A stretch of 64,000 nt of DNA from an uncultured Lachnospira sp. (GCA_910585095.1 CAJUBU010000009.1:72304-136303), one strand, 5' to 3'; positions 50,977 to 61,319 are shown, counted from the first letter of the stretch. The notes: a model not told the origin generated them from the letters alone. Translations and numbers: made by a program.

Positions 50977-52242
50977 ATGTATACAAGTTATGTTCACACA
51001 CTGGAACGTCCGCCAGAAAGCGTGGATAAGGGAAAACTAAGAATAAATGTTATTGATAAAAGAACAACAAGACCAATTATGAATGCTATCGTTGACATTT
51101 CGACAACAAGCCAGCCAGACCGAACACTTGAAGAATTGCGTACAGATGAGAGCGGGAATACAGAGGAAGTGGAATTGTCAACGCCGCCGTTAGAGTATAG
51201 TATGGAACCAGGTGCCAATCAGCCGTTTTCAGAGTATTATATAAGAATAAATGCACCTGGCTATGAAGAAAAGGTGATTTCTGGAAGCGATTTATTTGCT
51301 GGTCAAACCAGTTTGCAGCAAGTCGATTTAAGTGGAAATGATGAGGTAGAAACGAGTATTGTTATTCCAGTAAATACACTTTATGGGGTGTATCCGCCGA
51401 AAATACCAGAAAATGAGATTCAGCCAACTAATCAAAGCGGTGAGATTGTTCTTAGTAAAGTGGTGATACCAGAAACCGTTGTTGTGCATGATGGACCACC
51501 TTCTGATTCGTCGGCTTCAAATTATTATGTGCGCTATGCGGATTATATTAAAAATGTAGCCAGCAGTGAAATTTATTCAACATGGCCAAGAGAGACAATG
51601 AAAGCAAATATCCTTGCTATTATGTCCTTTACTTTAAATCGAGTTTATACAGAGTTTTATAGAAATAAAGGCTATAATTTTACAATTACATCATCTACGG
51701 CATATGATCATAAATGGATTTATGGTCGAAATGTTTTTGAAAGTATATCTGATGTTGTTGATGAGATATTTAATCTTTATCTGTCAAGACCCAATGTAAA
51801 GCAGCCTATTTTAACACAATACTGTGATGGTAAGCGCGTATCTTGTCCAAATTGGCTCAGTCAGTGGGGAAGTAAATATTTAGGCGACCAAAATTATAGT
51901 GCAATTGAGATACTACGGTATTATTATGGAGACAATATGTATATTAACTCGGCTGAAGAAATACAGGGAATTCCATCTTCATGGCCAGGTTACAATTTGG
52001 ATATTGGTTCATCAGGTTCCAAAGTTCGTCAACTTCAAGAACAATTAAATCTTATTGGCGAATATTACACTGCGATTCGTGTTTTGGAGCCAGATGGAAT
52101 ATATGGAGAAAATACAGCAAATGCTGTAAGGACATTTCAAAAAATATTTGATATGCCTCAAACAGGTATAGTAGATTTTGCTACATGGTATCAAATATCA
52201 AATAAATATGTAGCATTATCGGGCATTGCAGAATTAGTATAA
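50977..52242 (+). CDS. SleC-like spore cortex-lytic protein
   Basis: This protein of 421 residues resembles SleC-type spore cortex-lytic enzymes. It has an N-terminal beta domain (KGKLRINVIDKRTTRPIMNAIVDI), a central domain (NYYVRYADYIKNVASSEIYSTWPRETMKANILAIMSFTLNRVYTEFYRNKGYNF...YCDGKRVSCPNWLSQWGSKYLG) and a C-terminal PG_binding_1 domain (LDIGSSGSKVRQLQEQLNLIG...DGIYGENTANAVRTFQKIF). It would act on cortex peptidoglycan during germination, or on vegetative wall. The start at 50977 has ATGAGG 6 nt upstream. There is no signal peptide. Confidence 0.8.
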   Translation: MYTSYVHTLERPPESVDKGKLRINVIDKRTTRPIMNAIVDISTTSQPDRTLEELRTDESGNTEEVELSTPPLEYSMEPGANQPFSEYYIRINAPGYEEKVISGSDLFAGQTSLQQVDLSGNDEVETSIVIPVNTLYGVYPPKIPENEIQPTNQSGEIVLSKVVIPETVVVHDGPPSDSSASNYYVRYADYIKNVASSEIYSTWPRETMKANILAIMSFTLNRVYTEFYRNKGYNFTITSSTAYDHKWIYGRNVFESISDVVDEIFNLYLSRPNVKQPILTQYCDGKRVSCPNWLSQWGSKYLGDQNYSAIEILRYYYGDNMYINSAEEIQGIPSSWPGYNLDIGSSGSKVRQLQEQLNLIGEYYTAIRVLEPDGIYGENTANAVRTFQKIFDMPQTGIVDFATWYQISNKYVALSGIAELV

Positions 52243-52249
52243 ATTTTTG

Positions 52250-52278
52250 TTGACAAATACCATTTGAAATGGTAAGAT
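52250..52278 (+). promoter_or_regulatory. Sigma-A promoter of the infC operon
   Basis: TTGACA (52250-52255), a 17-nt spacer and TAAGAT (52273-52278) form the best promoter in the window. Transcription would start just before the L20 leader. Confidence 0.82.
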
Positions 52279-52289
52279 ACAAAAGTTGT

Positions 52290-52500
52290 GAAATGAAGCA
52301 GAGAATCCACTCTCACCTTAGCGCATACGGCGACTCGGGTTACAATACTTTTTTGATATTTTTATTGATAAATGTATGTATGTGGATAGTGCTGCTATCC
52401 ACATTTTTTATGCGCAGACCCGTGCAGATGAAATATGCCGCTAAGGTGTCGCGCGGCGAGTAGGGGAAGATGAATCTTCTCTACTTGATTTTGAACATTT
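52290..52500 (+). promoter_or_regulatory. L20 leader (autoregulatory, with attenuator)
   Basis: The leader in front of infC-rpmI-rplT carries the long-range pairing CACCTTAGCG (52314-52323)/CGCTAAGGTG (52439-52448) and CGGGT/ACCCG (52336-52340/52418-52422). In between is an intrinsic terminator, ATGTGGATAG/CTATCCACAT (52380-52404) followed by TTTTT. This matches the Firmicutes L20 leader, in which L20 binding promotes termination. A short open frame inside it is not a gene. Confidence 0.85.
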
Positions 52501-52518
52501 TTTTGGAGGTGCACTACT

Positions 52519-53025
52519 ATTAGCGAGTTAATGATTAATGAACAAATCAGGGATAAAGAAGTCCGTCTTATTGGAGGAAATGGAGAACAGCTAGGCATTA
52601 TGTCAGCGAAGGAAGCAATGAAACTTGCAAGAGAGGCAGAAGTTGACCTTGTTAAGATTGCACCATCTGCTGTGCCGCCTGTATGTAAACTGATTGATTA
52701 TGGCAAGTATAAGTATGAGTTAATTAGAAAAGAGAAAGAGGCAAAGAAAAAACAAAGAACAATCGAGACAAAAGAGGTTCGATTGTCGCCAAACATTGAT
52801 GTTAACGATTTAAATACAAAGTGTAATGCAGCTAGAAAGTTTCTTGAAAAGGGCAATAAGGTTAAGGTTACATTGAGATTTCGCGGACGTGAAATGACTC
52901 ATATTGAAAATAGCAGACATATACTTACAGATTTTGCAGAAAAGCTTAGTGATATTGCTGTGATAGAGAAGGCTCCTAAATTAGAGGGCAGGAGTATGAT
53001 GATGTTTTTAACTGAAAAACGTTAA
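52519..53025 (+). CDS. infC: Translation initiation factor IF-3 (ATT start)
   Basis: The protein has 168 residues (ISELMINEQIRDKEVRLIGGNGEQLGIMSAKEAMKLA...). The Shine-Dalgarno GGAGG (52505-52509) is 9 nt from ATT 52519, whereas the first ATG (52531) would be 21 nt away. The four extra residues ISEL match the conserved IF-3 N terminus. Rare AUU/AUC-type starts are the known means by which IF-3 represses its own synthesis. It is first in the operon with rpmI and rplT. Confidence 0.92.
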   Translation: MSELMINEQIRDKEVRLIGGNGEQLGIMSAKEAMKLAREAEVDLVKIAPSAVPPVCKLIDYGKYKYELIRKEKEAKKKQRTIETKEVRLSPNIDVNDLNTKCNAARKFLEKGNKVKVTLRFRGREMTHIENSRHILTDFAEKLSDIAVIEKAPKLEGRSMMMFLTEKR

Positions 53026-53064
53026 AATAGATACTATATATTTAAGATTATTAGGAGGTTTATT

Positions 53065-53262
53065 ATGCCAAAGGTAAAGACAAAAAAGAGCGCAGCAAAG
53101 CGTTTTAAAGTAACTGGTACAGGTAAGTTAAAGAGAATGAAGGCATACAAGAGCCATATTCTTACAAAAAAGAGCGCTAAGAGAAAGAGAAATCTTAGAC
53201 AGGCAACGATTACAGATTCAACAAATGTAAAGGCAATGAAAAAGATTATGCCTTATATTTAA
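53065..53262 (+). CDS. rpmI: Ribosomal protein bL35
   Basis: This 65-residue basic protein ([20 protein letters not shown]...) is full-length bL35 of the large subunit. It has AGGAGG upstream and is the middle gene of infC-rpmI-rplT. Confidence 0.97.
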   Translation: MPKVKTKKSAAKRFKVTGTGKLKRMKAYKSHILTKKSAKRKRNLRQATITDSTNVKAMKKIMPYI

Positions 53263-53293
53263 TTGAGAGTCTAGTAAAAGGAGGAATATAAAA

Positions 53294-53650
53294 ATGGCAA
53301 GAATTAAAGGCGGTTTAAACGCAAGAAGGAAACATAATAAAGTATTAAAGCTCGCTAAAGGTTATAGAGGAGCAAGGTCAAAGCAGTACAGAGTTGCAAA
53401 ACAGTCCGTTATGAGAGCGCTCACAGAGTCTTATTCTGGCAGAAAGCAAAGAAAGAGACAGTTCAGAAGATTATGGATTGCCAGAATCAATGCTGCTGCA
53501 AGATTGAATGGTTTGTCATACAGCAAGTTTATGTATGGGTTAAAGCTTGCAAATGTAGACTTGAACAGAAAAGTATTGTCAGAGATGGCTATCAATGATG
53601 CTGAAGGGTTTGCTAAACTTGCAAGTCTTGCAAAATCAAAAGTTGCTTAA
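53294..53650 (+). CDS. rplT: Ribosomal protein bL20
   Basis: This 118-residue protein ([37 protein letters not shown]...) is full length. It is a large-subunit assembly protein and probable repressor of the operon through the L20 leader. Its Shine-Dalgarno is AGGAGG, and an intrinsic terminator follows. Confidence 0.97.
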   Translation: MARIKGGLNARRKHNKVLKLAKGYRGARSKQYRVAKQSVMRALTESYSGRKQRKRQFRRLWIARINAAARLNGLSYSKFMYGLKLANVDLNRKVLSEMAINDAEGFAKLASLAKSKVA

Positions 53651-53667
53651 TAATCGAGATATTTGTG

Positions 53668-53693
53668 CTGCCGCGATATGCGGCAGTTTTTTT
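53668..53693 (+). terminator. Intrinsic terminator of infC-rpmI-rplT
   Basis: CTGCCGC and GCGGCAG with a 5-nt loop are followed by seven T's. Confidence 0.95.
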
Positions 53694-53811
53694 GGTTTGA
53701 TAATCAATAAATAATAAATGTGAAATTTATGTGAATATAACAAAATTATTCTATGATTTATAAGTGACATATGATATGATACGAAAGAAATTATTTAGAA
53801 TGGGGAACGGT

Positions 53812-54855
53812 ATGTTAAATAAAAGTATTAAAAAATGGATAATTTGTGTAGTTTTATTGATGGCATTATTTAGTTTAACTGCATGTAATACAGAAATTAA
53901 AGTAGATTATGGATATAATCCTTCCGATTATGTTCAGTTGGGACAGTATAAAGGAATAGAAGTTCATGTTGATGAAGCTGCTATTGAGAAAGAACTTATA
54001 AATAAAAGAGTGTTAAACGATCAGAAAGAAAAAACCACATATAGCAATGTAGATCGTGAAGCAATACAGGGAGATAAAGTTATTGTAACATATACAGGCA
54101 GCATTAATGGGCAGCAGGTTAGTGGATTTAGTAATGATGAGGATGAATTAATACTTGGCACAGATACATTTATTATAGAAGGCTTTATTGATGAATTGTA
54201 TGGTATGAAAGCAGATGATTTTAAGGTTGTTATATTGACTGTTCCAGAAAATTTCACAATGGCACAAGAATACGCAGGGAGCAAAATTGTTTTTGAAATT
54301 ACGGTCAATTATGTACAAGCACCCAATGTTCCTATGATAACAGATGCTTATGTAAAGGAAAACTTTGACTGTGATACTATAGAAATATATGAAGATAAAA
54401 TTAAAAATGAAATTCAAGAAACAATTAATGATCAAATTGCAGAGGCAAAAAAAGAAGCTGTACTTACCAAGTTACAAGATATATGTTCCATTACAGGATA
54501 TCCAGATTCATTAATTACAACTAAGACAGAAGAATTAAATAAGAGTATTAATTTTTATGCTTTAATGCAGGATATGACATCAGATGAATATTGTCAAAGT
54601 AAATTTAATATAAGTTTTGACGAGTATGTAAAGAGGGCAGCAGCACAAGAGTTAATATTTTACGCGATTGCTCAAAATGAAAATATTATTATAAAAGAGT
54701 ATGATTATAAAGCAAATCTTTCAGGATTTGCAGAGTCAAGAGGGCATTCTGATGTACAATCATTTACTGAAAAATATGATAAAGATAAGATTGTAAAAGG
54801 TATGATACTGCAAAATGCTCAAGACTTAGTTATGAATAATGCTGTATTTAAATAA
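53812..54855 (+). CDS. Trigger-factor-like FKBP-type prolyl isomerase lipoprotein
   Basis: This protein of 347 residues has a lipoprotein signal (WIICVVLLMALFSLTAC), an FKBP domain (IQGDKVIVTYTGSINGQQVSGFSNDEDELILGTDTFIIEGFIDELYGMKADD) and a long helical region resembling the trigger-factor C-terminal domain. It is probably an extracytoplasmic folding factor, analogous in place to PrsA. The start at 53812 is chosen because it gives a clean lipoprotein signal and has GGGGAACGG upstream; earlier in-frame ATGs lack this. Confidence 0.8.
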   Translation: MLNKSIKKWIICVVLLMALFSLTACNTEIKVDYGYNPSDYVQLGQYKGIEVHVDEAAIEKELINKRVLNDQKEKTTYSNVDREAIQGDKVIVTYTGSINGQQVSGFSNDEDELILGTDTFIIEGFIDELYGMKADDFKVVILTVPENFTMAQEYAGSKIVFEITVNYVQAPNVPMITDAYVKENFDCDTIEIYEDKIKNEIQETINDQIAEAKKEAVLTKLQDICSITGYPDSLITTKTEELNKSINFYALMQDMTSDEYCQSKFNISFDEYVKRAAAQELIFYAIAQNENIIIKEYDYKANLSGFAESRGHSDVQSFTEKYDKDKIVKGMILQNAQDLVMNNAVFK

Positions 54856-54858
54856 GAA

Positions 54859-54882
54859 AGGCACCTTCTATAGAAGGTGCCT
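54859..54882 (+). terminator. Intrinsic terminator
   Basis: AGGCACCTTCT and AGAAGGTGCCT form an 11-bp perfect stem with a 2-nt loop, then AAATATTT. Confidence 0.8.
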
Positions 54883-54943
54883 AAATATTTGTGTGTTTAT
54901 ATAAAACAGATTGTACAAAATAACTATTCTTTGATGGGAAATC

Positions 54944-54973
54944 TTGTCAAGAATAGTATAGTAGTGGTATAAT
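54944..54973 (+). promoter_or_regulatory. Promoter of the M60 peptidase gene
   Basis: TTGTCA (54944-54949) and a perfect TATAAT (54968-54973) are spaced 18 nt apart. Confidence 0.7.
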
Positions 54974-55068
54974 TACTTTGAAAATATAGTTTTATTTTTA
55001 GACAGTAGGACATGTAAACAAGTTAATAGGTTTTATAAAAACCTAAATCTATTTAAAAGGAGGAAGTT

Positions 55069-58000
55069 ATGAAGAAAAAGGCAATTTGTCTGATCTTAGC
55101 AATTCTTATTATTATTCCATGTTTGCAAATCGAAGCTTTTCAAAAAGAAGCACAGATACAACCAAACATAAATGATGAGATGTTGGCAGCAGTAAATGTA
55201 GATGAAAGCACACCAATAGAGCCAACACAAGTGGATAATACGCAAAATCAGACGAGTTCTGCAACGACAGAAGCAGAAGATAAGGAGATGAATGAAGCCA
55301 ATTCACAGACAAGTTCTGTGGCAGCAGAAACTCAAGAACCAATGGGCAATACAGAAAATAAAAATGGTATTGGTCAGATTGATGTATCCATTTTATCTGC
55401 ATTACTGTTGGAGAAAAATGTTTCGTTTACGGTTTCTCTTACAGGGCAAGATGTAAAGACTATTGTTTTGCCAGGTGACAGCGAAGCAGGTTCACAGACA
55501 GTACAACAAGGTGTTTCTTTTGAAAATCTTGAGCCAGGCGATTATGTATTGACGGTGACAGCACCAGGTTTTGCAAAGTATACACAGGAGATTAGTGTAG
55601 GAAATCAAGCTTATTTTATTAAGCTGATGACAGGATTTGTTGATGGTTATGATTATGTCAATGGTCCACATCCAGGTGTTCTTTTAATCGGTGATGTCAA
55701 TAAAGATGGTATGGTTGATGATAATGATAAGACAACATTAATTGATACCATTGATGCTGGATTTGTAAATGACAGTGCTGATTTAAACGGTGATGGGGAA
55801 GTCAATCTTGTAGACTTGGAGAAGTTTGCTAAAGGGTACCAGATGGAAACGGTAAGTGCTACATTGGAAGTTGGTGTGCCTGCCAATGCAGTAGATATTA
55901 AATGTGATTCATCGGTAACATCTGTAAAAGGTGATTTAAGCACATTGATGACAAATGAAGGCGGTGCTGTGGCATTATCACCAGCAAAAGGCGGCGATAT
56001 TTCAGGAAATAACCCTGTTTCTTTAGATTTTGATTTTTCAGAGAATAAGGAACGTCTTGTTGGTGGTGTAACAATTAATACTGCAAATGATAATGCTATC
56101 CAAAGTATGGAGGCTGTTGTTACATATCAAGATGCTAATGGAAAAGAACAAAAGGTAACAGTGCCTTTGGAAGAAGGAATACACTTCTTGTTGGAAAATG
56201 AAAATATAAAGGCAATGCAAGAAGGAAATGGTGCAATTAACATTGATTTTGGCACACAGATTGCAGTGAAAAAGGTAACATTTTTAATTAAGGGAATGAA
56301 GAAAAATGCTACACTTGCAGAGATATCAAAAGTGGAATTTTTAAATGGAATGGAAAATCGTATTCCAGAGCCTGCTTTAGATATCCCACAAAATGTGACA
56401 GCACAGCCAGGAAACAAGAAATTTACATTGACATGGGACCCATGTATAAACATTACAGGATATGAAGTGCTTATTCAGTTTGATGGAAAAGAAGAGCTTG
56501 TTTATACAAAAGGCAATATGTTAAATGCTTCTTCTTTCAATGGTGATAAATTTGTCAACGGTGAGGAGTATACAGTTCAAGTACGTTCTGTCAATGGTAC
56601 ATGGAGAAGCAAATACAGCGATGTAAGCAAAGTGGTTATGAAGACCGATAAATTGCCGGATGCACCAGATTACTTAAAGGTGACAGGAACATATAAAGCA
56701 ATTAAGGCTTCATGGAAAAAGATGGAAGACACAGACTCTTATAATTTATATTATAGAGAATCTGGTGCTAGTACCTTTATAAAAGTAGAAGGAATTGAAC
56801 CAAATAGCTATACAATACCTGAATTAAAGGATAAAACAACTTATGAAGTCTATGTGACAGGTGTCAATGAACTTGGCGAAGGAAAGCCATCACTTACAGG
56901 AATAGCGGAGACAACCGATTTAGAGCCAGTGCAGATGCCAAAGTATAAGTTGATTAATTATGCTGAAGAAGGTAAAGTCAGTGAACATATTATGAACGCA
57001 TTTTATACAAATGGCGGCATGGTAAATAGTCCTCTGGATACAGAGGGTAAAACAGCTTGGGGAACAGTGGATAATAATCCATATTCACACTTTTTATTAA
57101 ATAGCTGGGATTCAGGTGGATATAATAATTTAGGAGTCAATGGTGTCACTTATGAATTTGATGAGCCATATAAACTGCAAAATATTGCACTCTCAGAAGT
57201 GTTGGAACAAAGTCCTGCATATGGATATGTGCGTGTACGATACTGGGATGAGAACGGAAAAGCAGTAGAGATTAACAGAATGGGTATTCAAAGGAAAGTG
57301 TCTGGAAATCACGCATATTATGTAATTCGACTTCCAGAGGCAGTGACAGCAAAGAAAATTCAGTTTGGCGTAAGCCGTGCAGTGGCTTCAGGTACAATTA
57401 CATTTTCTGAAGTATATTTTTATCATTATGATTCCATAGAAGATGATATTATGGCATTGTATGAAGATGACCTTCATACAGTACTCAGAAGTGATGTGAC
57501 ACAGGCTACCATTGATGAGCTTCGCAACAGAATTAATACACCAGATGAAGTGAGTGGAGAATATCATCCAGATAAGGAAAAGTTAGAGAGAGAATTAAAG
57601 ACAGCAGAGGATATTTTAAACTCTGTATTAAGTAATTCTGTACAAATTCATAATACAATCAAGACAGCTGATGTCAATCGTGGCTTTGGTGGTCTTAACG
57701 CATGGCAGCCATTAGGTATTACAGCGGCAGCAGGTGAGGAAATTACGGTTTATGTTGGACATAACACCAAGAGAACAGGAGATAACACCAATTTGCAGCT
57801 GGTTGCAACACAGTATCATGCAGAAGCCGCTTCTATGTTTAAGGTGGTAGCAACATTAAAAGTAGGAAGAAATGATATTACAATTCCAAAGCTTTCATCA
57901 ATAGCGGCAGAAGCAGGCGGTGCTTTGTATGTACAGTATACAGGCAATAATGCAAATGATAGATATGCAGTTCGTGTAAGCGGAGGTGTTTCTGTTCCAA

Positions 58001-60306
58001 TTTTAGACCTTTATCAAGTGACAGACAGGAGTGAACAGTTAGCAAGGGCAGAACAATATCTTAAAGAGATTCAGTCTTATGTAGGACAGATAGAAGCAAA
58101 GCATAATGAAGCACACAAGGCTTCTGCAAATGCTTCTGTTAATAAGTACAATTATGAGGCAGCAAATTGCATATTAGGCGCTTCGGATATTCTGTTAGAT
58201 AAGATGTTGTTGTCATTGCCAGCACAGCAAATTTTGACAGGTACAGGAGGCAATGCAGAGACCCTTGTAAATTCGATGAATGCGATGGAAGAAATGTTAG
58301 ATTTGTTCTATCAGCATAAGGGATTAAATAATACAGCAACAGAAGCAAAGGATAGGATTCCGTTAGGACACTTAAATATTCGATATCAAAGAATGTTTGC
58401 AGGAGCATTTATGTATGCATCAGGCAATCATGTTGGTATTGAGTGGAATGAGACAAAAGGCATGGTTTCAGGAAAATCTGTACAGACGGACGAAAATGGA
58501 AAACATGTAAGCGGTCAATACTTTGGATGGGGTATTGCACATGAAATTGGACATTGTATCAATCAGGGAAGTTATGCAGTTGCAGAAGTTACAAATAACT
58601 ATTTCTCTTTACTTGCACAGGCAAGGGATAACAATACAAGCGTGCGATTTAAGTATGAAAATGTTTATGATAAAGTAACTTCAGGAACAAAGGGTGCAGC
58701 TCCAAATGTATTTACACAGTTGGCTATGTACTGGCAGCTTCATTTAGCGTATGACAATGGATATAATTTTAAGACTTATGAAAATCATGAAGAACAACTT
58801 GCTAATCTGTTCTTTGCAAGAGTTGATACGTATTCAAGAACGCCAGCAAAAGCGCCAGCGCCAGGTGAGGTTGCATTGTCGTTATCAGGCGATAAAGACC
58901 AGATTTTGATGCGTCTGTCTTGTGCAGCGGCAGAAAAAAATGTGTTGGAATTTTTCGAGCGTTGGGGAAAGACACCAGATGAGGGTACAATTGCATATGC
59001 CGAACAGTTTGAGAAAGAGACAAGAGCAATCTATTATGCAAATGATGAGTCTCGTGTGTATCGACTGGAAAACGCTTCAACAGGAAGCAGTCTTGGCGTC
59101 AATGGTGATGTAGAAGCAGTTGGCAGCAGTACAACAGCAGTAATCAATGCAAATTCAGCAAACCAAGTTGATATTACACTGGCTTCTGACAATAAAGACA
59201 CACTTGGATATGAAATTGTACGCTGTACAATTTCAGGCGGAGAGGTTGAAAAGGAAGTTGTTGGATTTACAACACAATCAACATTTACCGATTATGTGAC
59301 AACGATGAATAACCGTGTAGTGACATATGAAATTACAGTAATTGACCATTACTTGAATCGCTCTGCTACAAAGACATTGAGTCCTTTAAAGATTGAGCAT
59401 AAAGGCAATATTGATAAGACGAACTGGACTATTAGTGCAAGCAATATCAAAGACACAAGCAATGAAGTTGTCGATGATGAAGATAAAGAAGATACATGTG
59501 GTTCAAGCGCTGAAGCACCAATTAAGGCTACTGTTGATAATGATGTCAATACAACGTATACAGGTGTAGCAGGTGAGAATGCAGAGATTATCTTAGAGTT
59601 TAATCAATACCATACGGTTACAGGATTAGAATATAAAGTAAATCAGGGAACACCAATTGGGGATTATACAATTTATGTTCGTGAGGTAGATGGCAATTGG
59701 ACAGAAGTTTCAAGTGGCGTATTTGGAGCAAGCAAAGTTGTTTACTTTGGTAAAAATGGCAATATTGCTGCTTATAATACAACAGCAGTAAAATTAGTAA
59801 TCAAGAATCAATCAGGTAAAGAAATTGCAATATCAGAATTAGATGTATTTGGCATTACAGGTGATAATGTAGAATTTGAAAATACAACAGAGAATCCAGC
59901 GATTGGAGAGTTGGAAAAAGACTTTGTATATGATGACAAGGGAAATACAATTCCAGCAGGTTCCATTGTATTTACGGGTTCTTACAAAGGAAATCCAGCA
60001 TATAATGTAGTCGTTCTCTATGACCAAGATGGAAATATTGTTGCTGCAAATGATAAGGCAGAACACATTATCCTTGCAAATGTTCCAGATACTGGAAATA
60101 TTCAAGATGTAAGTGATGGCAAATGGGTTTACTGGATTGCTCCAAACAGTGAAAATCAATCAAAGATAACCAGTGTGCGTGCAGAATTATACCGTGTCGA
60201 TGATGCTTTGACAAATGAGGGACAAAGGCTTGTCAGTGATTCTTATTTTGTAGAGATGCCATCCGTTTTGCCAAAGATTACATTGACACAAAATAGCGGA
60301 AACTAA
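55069..60306 (+). CDS. Secreted dockerin-containing M60-like metallopeptidase
   Basis: The protein has 1745 residues: signal peptide (1-24), Thr/Gln/Glu-rich spacer and a carboxypeptidase-regulatory-like beta domain (about 100-195). Next are a type I dockerin (205-262, GDVNKDGMVDDNDKTTLI and DLNGDGEVNLVDLEKF), two fibronectin III domains (440-525, 530-618) and an F5/8 type C-like domain (about 625-790). The M60/enhancin-like domain has HEIGH at 1158-1162 and a downstream Glu at 1173, and a C-terminal F5/8 type C domain is at about 1490-1610. M60 proteins cut mucin-type glycoproteins. No wall anchor is present; the dockerin suggests docking to cohesins nearby. Confidence 0.88.
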   Translation: MKKKAICLILAILIIIPCLQIEAFQKEAQIQPNINDEMLAAVNVDESTPIEPTQVDNTQNQTSSATTEAEDKEMNEANSQTSSVAAETQEPMGNTENKNGIGQIDVSILSALLLEKNVSFTVSLTGQDVKTIVLPGDSEAGSQTVQQGVSFENLEPGDYVLTVTAPGFAKYTQEISVGNQAYFIKLMTGFVDGYDYVNGPHPGVLLIGDVNKDGMVDDNDKTTLIDTIDAGFVNDSADLNGDGEVNLVDLEKFAKGYQMETVSATLEVGVPANAVDIKCDSSVTSVKGDLSTLMTNEGGAVALSPAKGGDISGNNPVSLDFDFSENKERLVGGVTINTANDNAIQSMEAVVTYQDANGKEQKVTVPLEEGIHFLLENENIKAMQEGNGAINIDFGTQIAVKKVTFLIKGMKKNATLAEISKVEFLNGMENRIPEPALDIPQNVTAQPGNKKFTLTWDPCINITGYEVLIQFDGKEELVYTKGNMLNASSFNGDKFVNGEEYTVQVRSVNGTWRSKYSDVSKVVMKTDKLPDAPDYLKVTGTYKAIKASWKKMEDTDSYNLYYRESGASTFIKVEGIEPNSYTIPELKDKTTYEVYVTGVNELGEGKPSLTGIAETTDLEPVQMPKYKLINYAEEGKVSEHIMNAFYTNGGMVNSPLDTEGKTAWGTVDNNPYSHFLLNSWDSGGYNNLGVNGVTYEFDEPYKLQNIALSEVLEQSPAYGYVRVRYWDENGKAVEINRMGIQRKVSGNHAYYVIRLPEAVTAKKIQFGVSRAVASGTITFSEVYFYHYDSIEDDIMALYEDDLHTVLRSDVTQATIDELRNRINTPDEVSGEYHPDKEKLERELKTAEDILNSVLSNSVQIHNTIKTADVNRGFGGLNAWQPLGITAAAGEEITVYVGHNTKRTGDNTNLQLVATQYHAEAASMFKVVATLKVGRNDITIPKLSSIAAEAGGALYVQYTGNNANDRYAVRVSGGVSVPILDLYQVTDRSEQLARAEQYLKEIQSYVGQIEAKHNEAHKASANASVNKYNYEAANCILGASDILLDKMLLSLPAQQILTGTGGNAETLVNSMNAMEEMLDLFYQHKGLNNTATEAKDRIPLGHLNIRYQRMFAGAFMYASGNHVGIEWNETKGMVSGKSVQTDENGKHVSGQYFGWGIAHEIGHCINQGSYAVAEVTNNYFSLLAQARDNNTSVRFKYENVYDKVTSGTKGAAPNVFTQLAMYWQLHLAYDNGYNFKTYENHEEQLANLFFARVDTYSRTPAKAPAPGEVALSLSGDKDQILMRLSCAAAEKNVLEFFERWGKTPDEGTIAYAEQFEKETRAIYYANDESRVYRLENASTGSSLGVNGDVEAVGSSTTAVINANSANQVDITLASDNKDTLGYEIVRCTISGGEVEKEVVGFTTQSTFTDYVTTMNNRVVTYEITVIDHYLNRSATKTLSPLKIEHKGNIDKTNWTISASNIKDTSNEVVDDEDKEDTCGSSAEAPIKATVDNDVNTTYTGVAGENAEIILEFNQYHTVTGLEYKVNQGTPIGDYTIYVREVDGNWTEVSSGVFGASKVVYFGKNGNIAAYNTTAVKLVIKNQSGKEIAISELDVFGITGDNVEFENTTENPAIGELEKDFVYDDKGNTIPAGSIVFTGSYKGNPAYNVVVLYDQDGNIVAANDKAEHIILANVPDTGNIQDVSDGKWVYWIAPNSENQSKITSVRAELYRVDDALTNEGQRLVSDSYFVEMPSVLPKITLTQNSGN

Positions 60307-60332
60307 AAATAGGGCGATAAAAGGAGTAGAAC

Positions 60333-61319
60333 ATGAAAAAAAATAGTTTAGGGATCATTATGGCAGTGTTCATATTTATCGCAATGCTGCCGCAGCAGGC
60401 ATTAGCCGCTGACAATGAAAATCCTTTGAAATTACAGGCTGGACAGTCAGCTTTGGTTGAAGCAGAACTTTCACAGGCAAATGGGGAGAAGATTTCTTCT
60501 CTCCAGCTCAGCCTAGAAGTTACCAGTCAAGATGGAACATCAGGAAATGCAAGTGTTTTGGAGAAGATAGAAAATTTGTCTTTTTCACCTGATGCTGCCA
60601 TTACTTCAAAGGCAAAAGTGTGTGAACAGCGCTATCATAAAAATACAGGTGTTTTGGATATTTATATTGCAGGAACACAGCCGCTTTTTTCAGCAGAAGA
60701 TAAGTTGACAGTGGGAACAGTAACAGCAACAGGCAAAGACGGCAATGGTGTAGATGTCTATATTAAAATGGTAACGGATTCTTTCAAAGTTGTAAGAGGA
60801 AATGCACTACAAACCATTATGGAAGATGAGGCAACTGTTCATATTGCAGTGGCGCAAGAAGAAAAACCTACACAGCCACAAGAACCAGAGAAGCCTACAA
60901 CACCACAGGAGCCAGAAACACCAAATCCGGAAAACCCAACTATTGATAAGACGCAGTTAAATGAAGCATTGGATATAGCAGCGGGATTTGCAGAATCAGA
61001 TTATACAGCAGATAGTTTTGCTTTGTTAAAAGCTGCAATAGAAAAGGCAAAGAACGTTATGAACAATTCCGATGCTACAAAAGAAGAAGTTGAATCTGTA
61101 ACAGAAGAATTGTTAAATGTGATAGGTTCTCTTGTACCAGTATCAAAGAATAATGTGGATAACAATTCACAAGCAAATGGCAATAATCAAAATCAAAGCA
61201 GTGTGTCAGCTCAAACAGGTGATTGGAATGGTATTTTGATATTTGCAGCTATGACTGTTTTTAGTTTGTCAGTTATTGTAATGCTTGTGATATGGAAAAA
61301 GTATCATAAACAATCTTAA
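60333..61319 (+). CDS. Membrane-anchored surface protein with cohesin-like N-terminal domain
   Basis: The protein has 328 residues: signal peptide (1-25), a beta-rich domain of about 145 residues resembling cohesin (LKLQAGQSALVEAELSQANGEKISSLQLSLEV...VGTVTATGKDGNGVDVYIKM) and a Pro/Glu/Thr linker (180-205). A FIVAR-type helical domain follows (DKTQLNEALDIAAGFAESDYTADSFALLKAAIEKAKNVM). The C terminus has a TGD motif before a transmembrane segment and basic tail (SAQTGDWNGILIFAAMTVFSL...KKYHKQS). It is likely anchored in the membrane or by a sortase-like step. It lies 26 nt after the M60 gene, so it is an operon partner and possible docking site. Confidence 0.72.
   Translation: MKKNSLGIIMAVFIFIAMLPQQALAADNENPLKLQAGQSALVEAELSQANGEKISSLQLSLEVTSQDGTSGNASVLEKIENLSFSPDAAITSKAKVCEQRYHKNTGVLDIYIAGTQPLFSAEDKLTVGTVTATGKDGNGVDVYIKMVTDSFKVVRGNALQTIMEDEATVHIAVAQEEKPTQPQEPEKPTTPQEPETPNPENPTIDKTQLNEALDIAAGFAESDYTADSFALLKAAIEKAKNVMNNSDATKEEVESVTEELLNVIGSLVPVSKNNVDNNSQANGNNQNQSSVSAQTGDWNGILIFAAMTVFSLSVIVMLVIWKKYHKQS

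Noticed and set aside
52269..52463. Open frame of 64 codons upstream of infC
   Set aside because: It lies inside the L20 leader, crosses its terminator hairpin and has no ribosome-binding site; the RNA structure explains the sequence.
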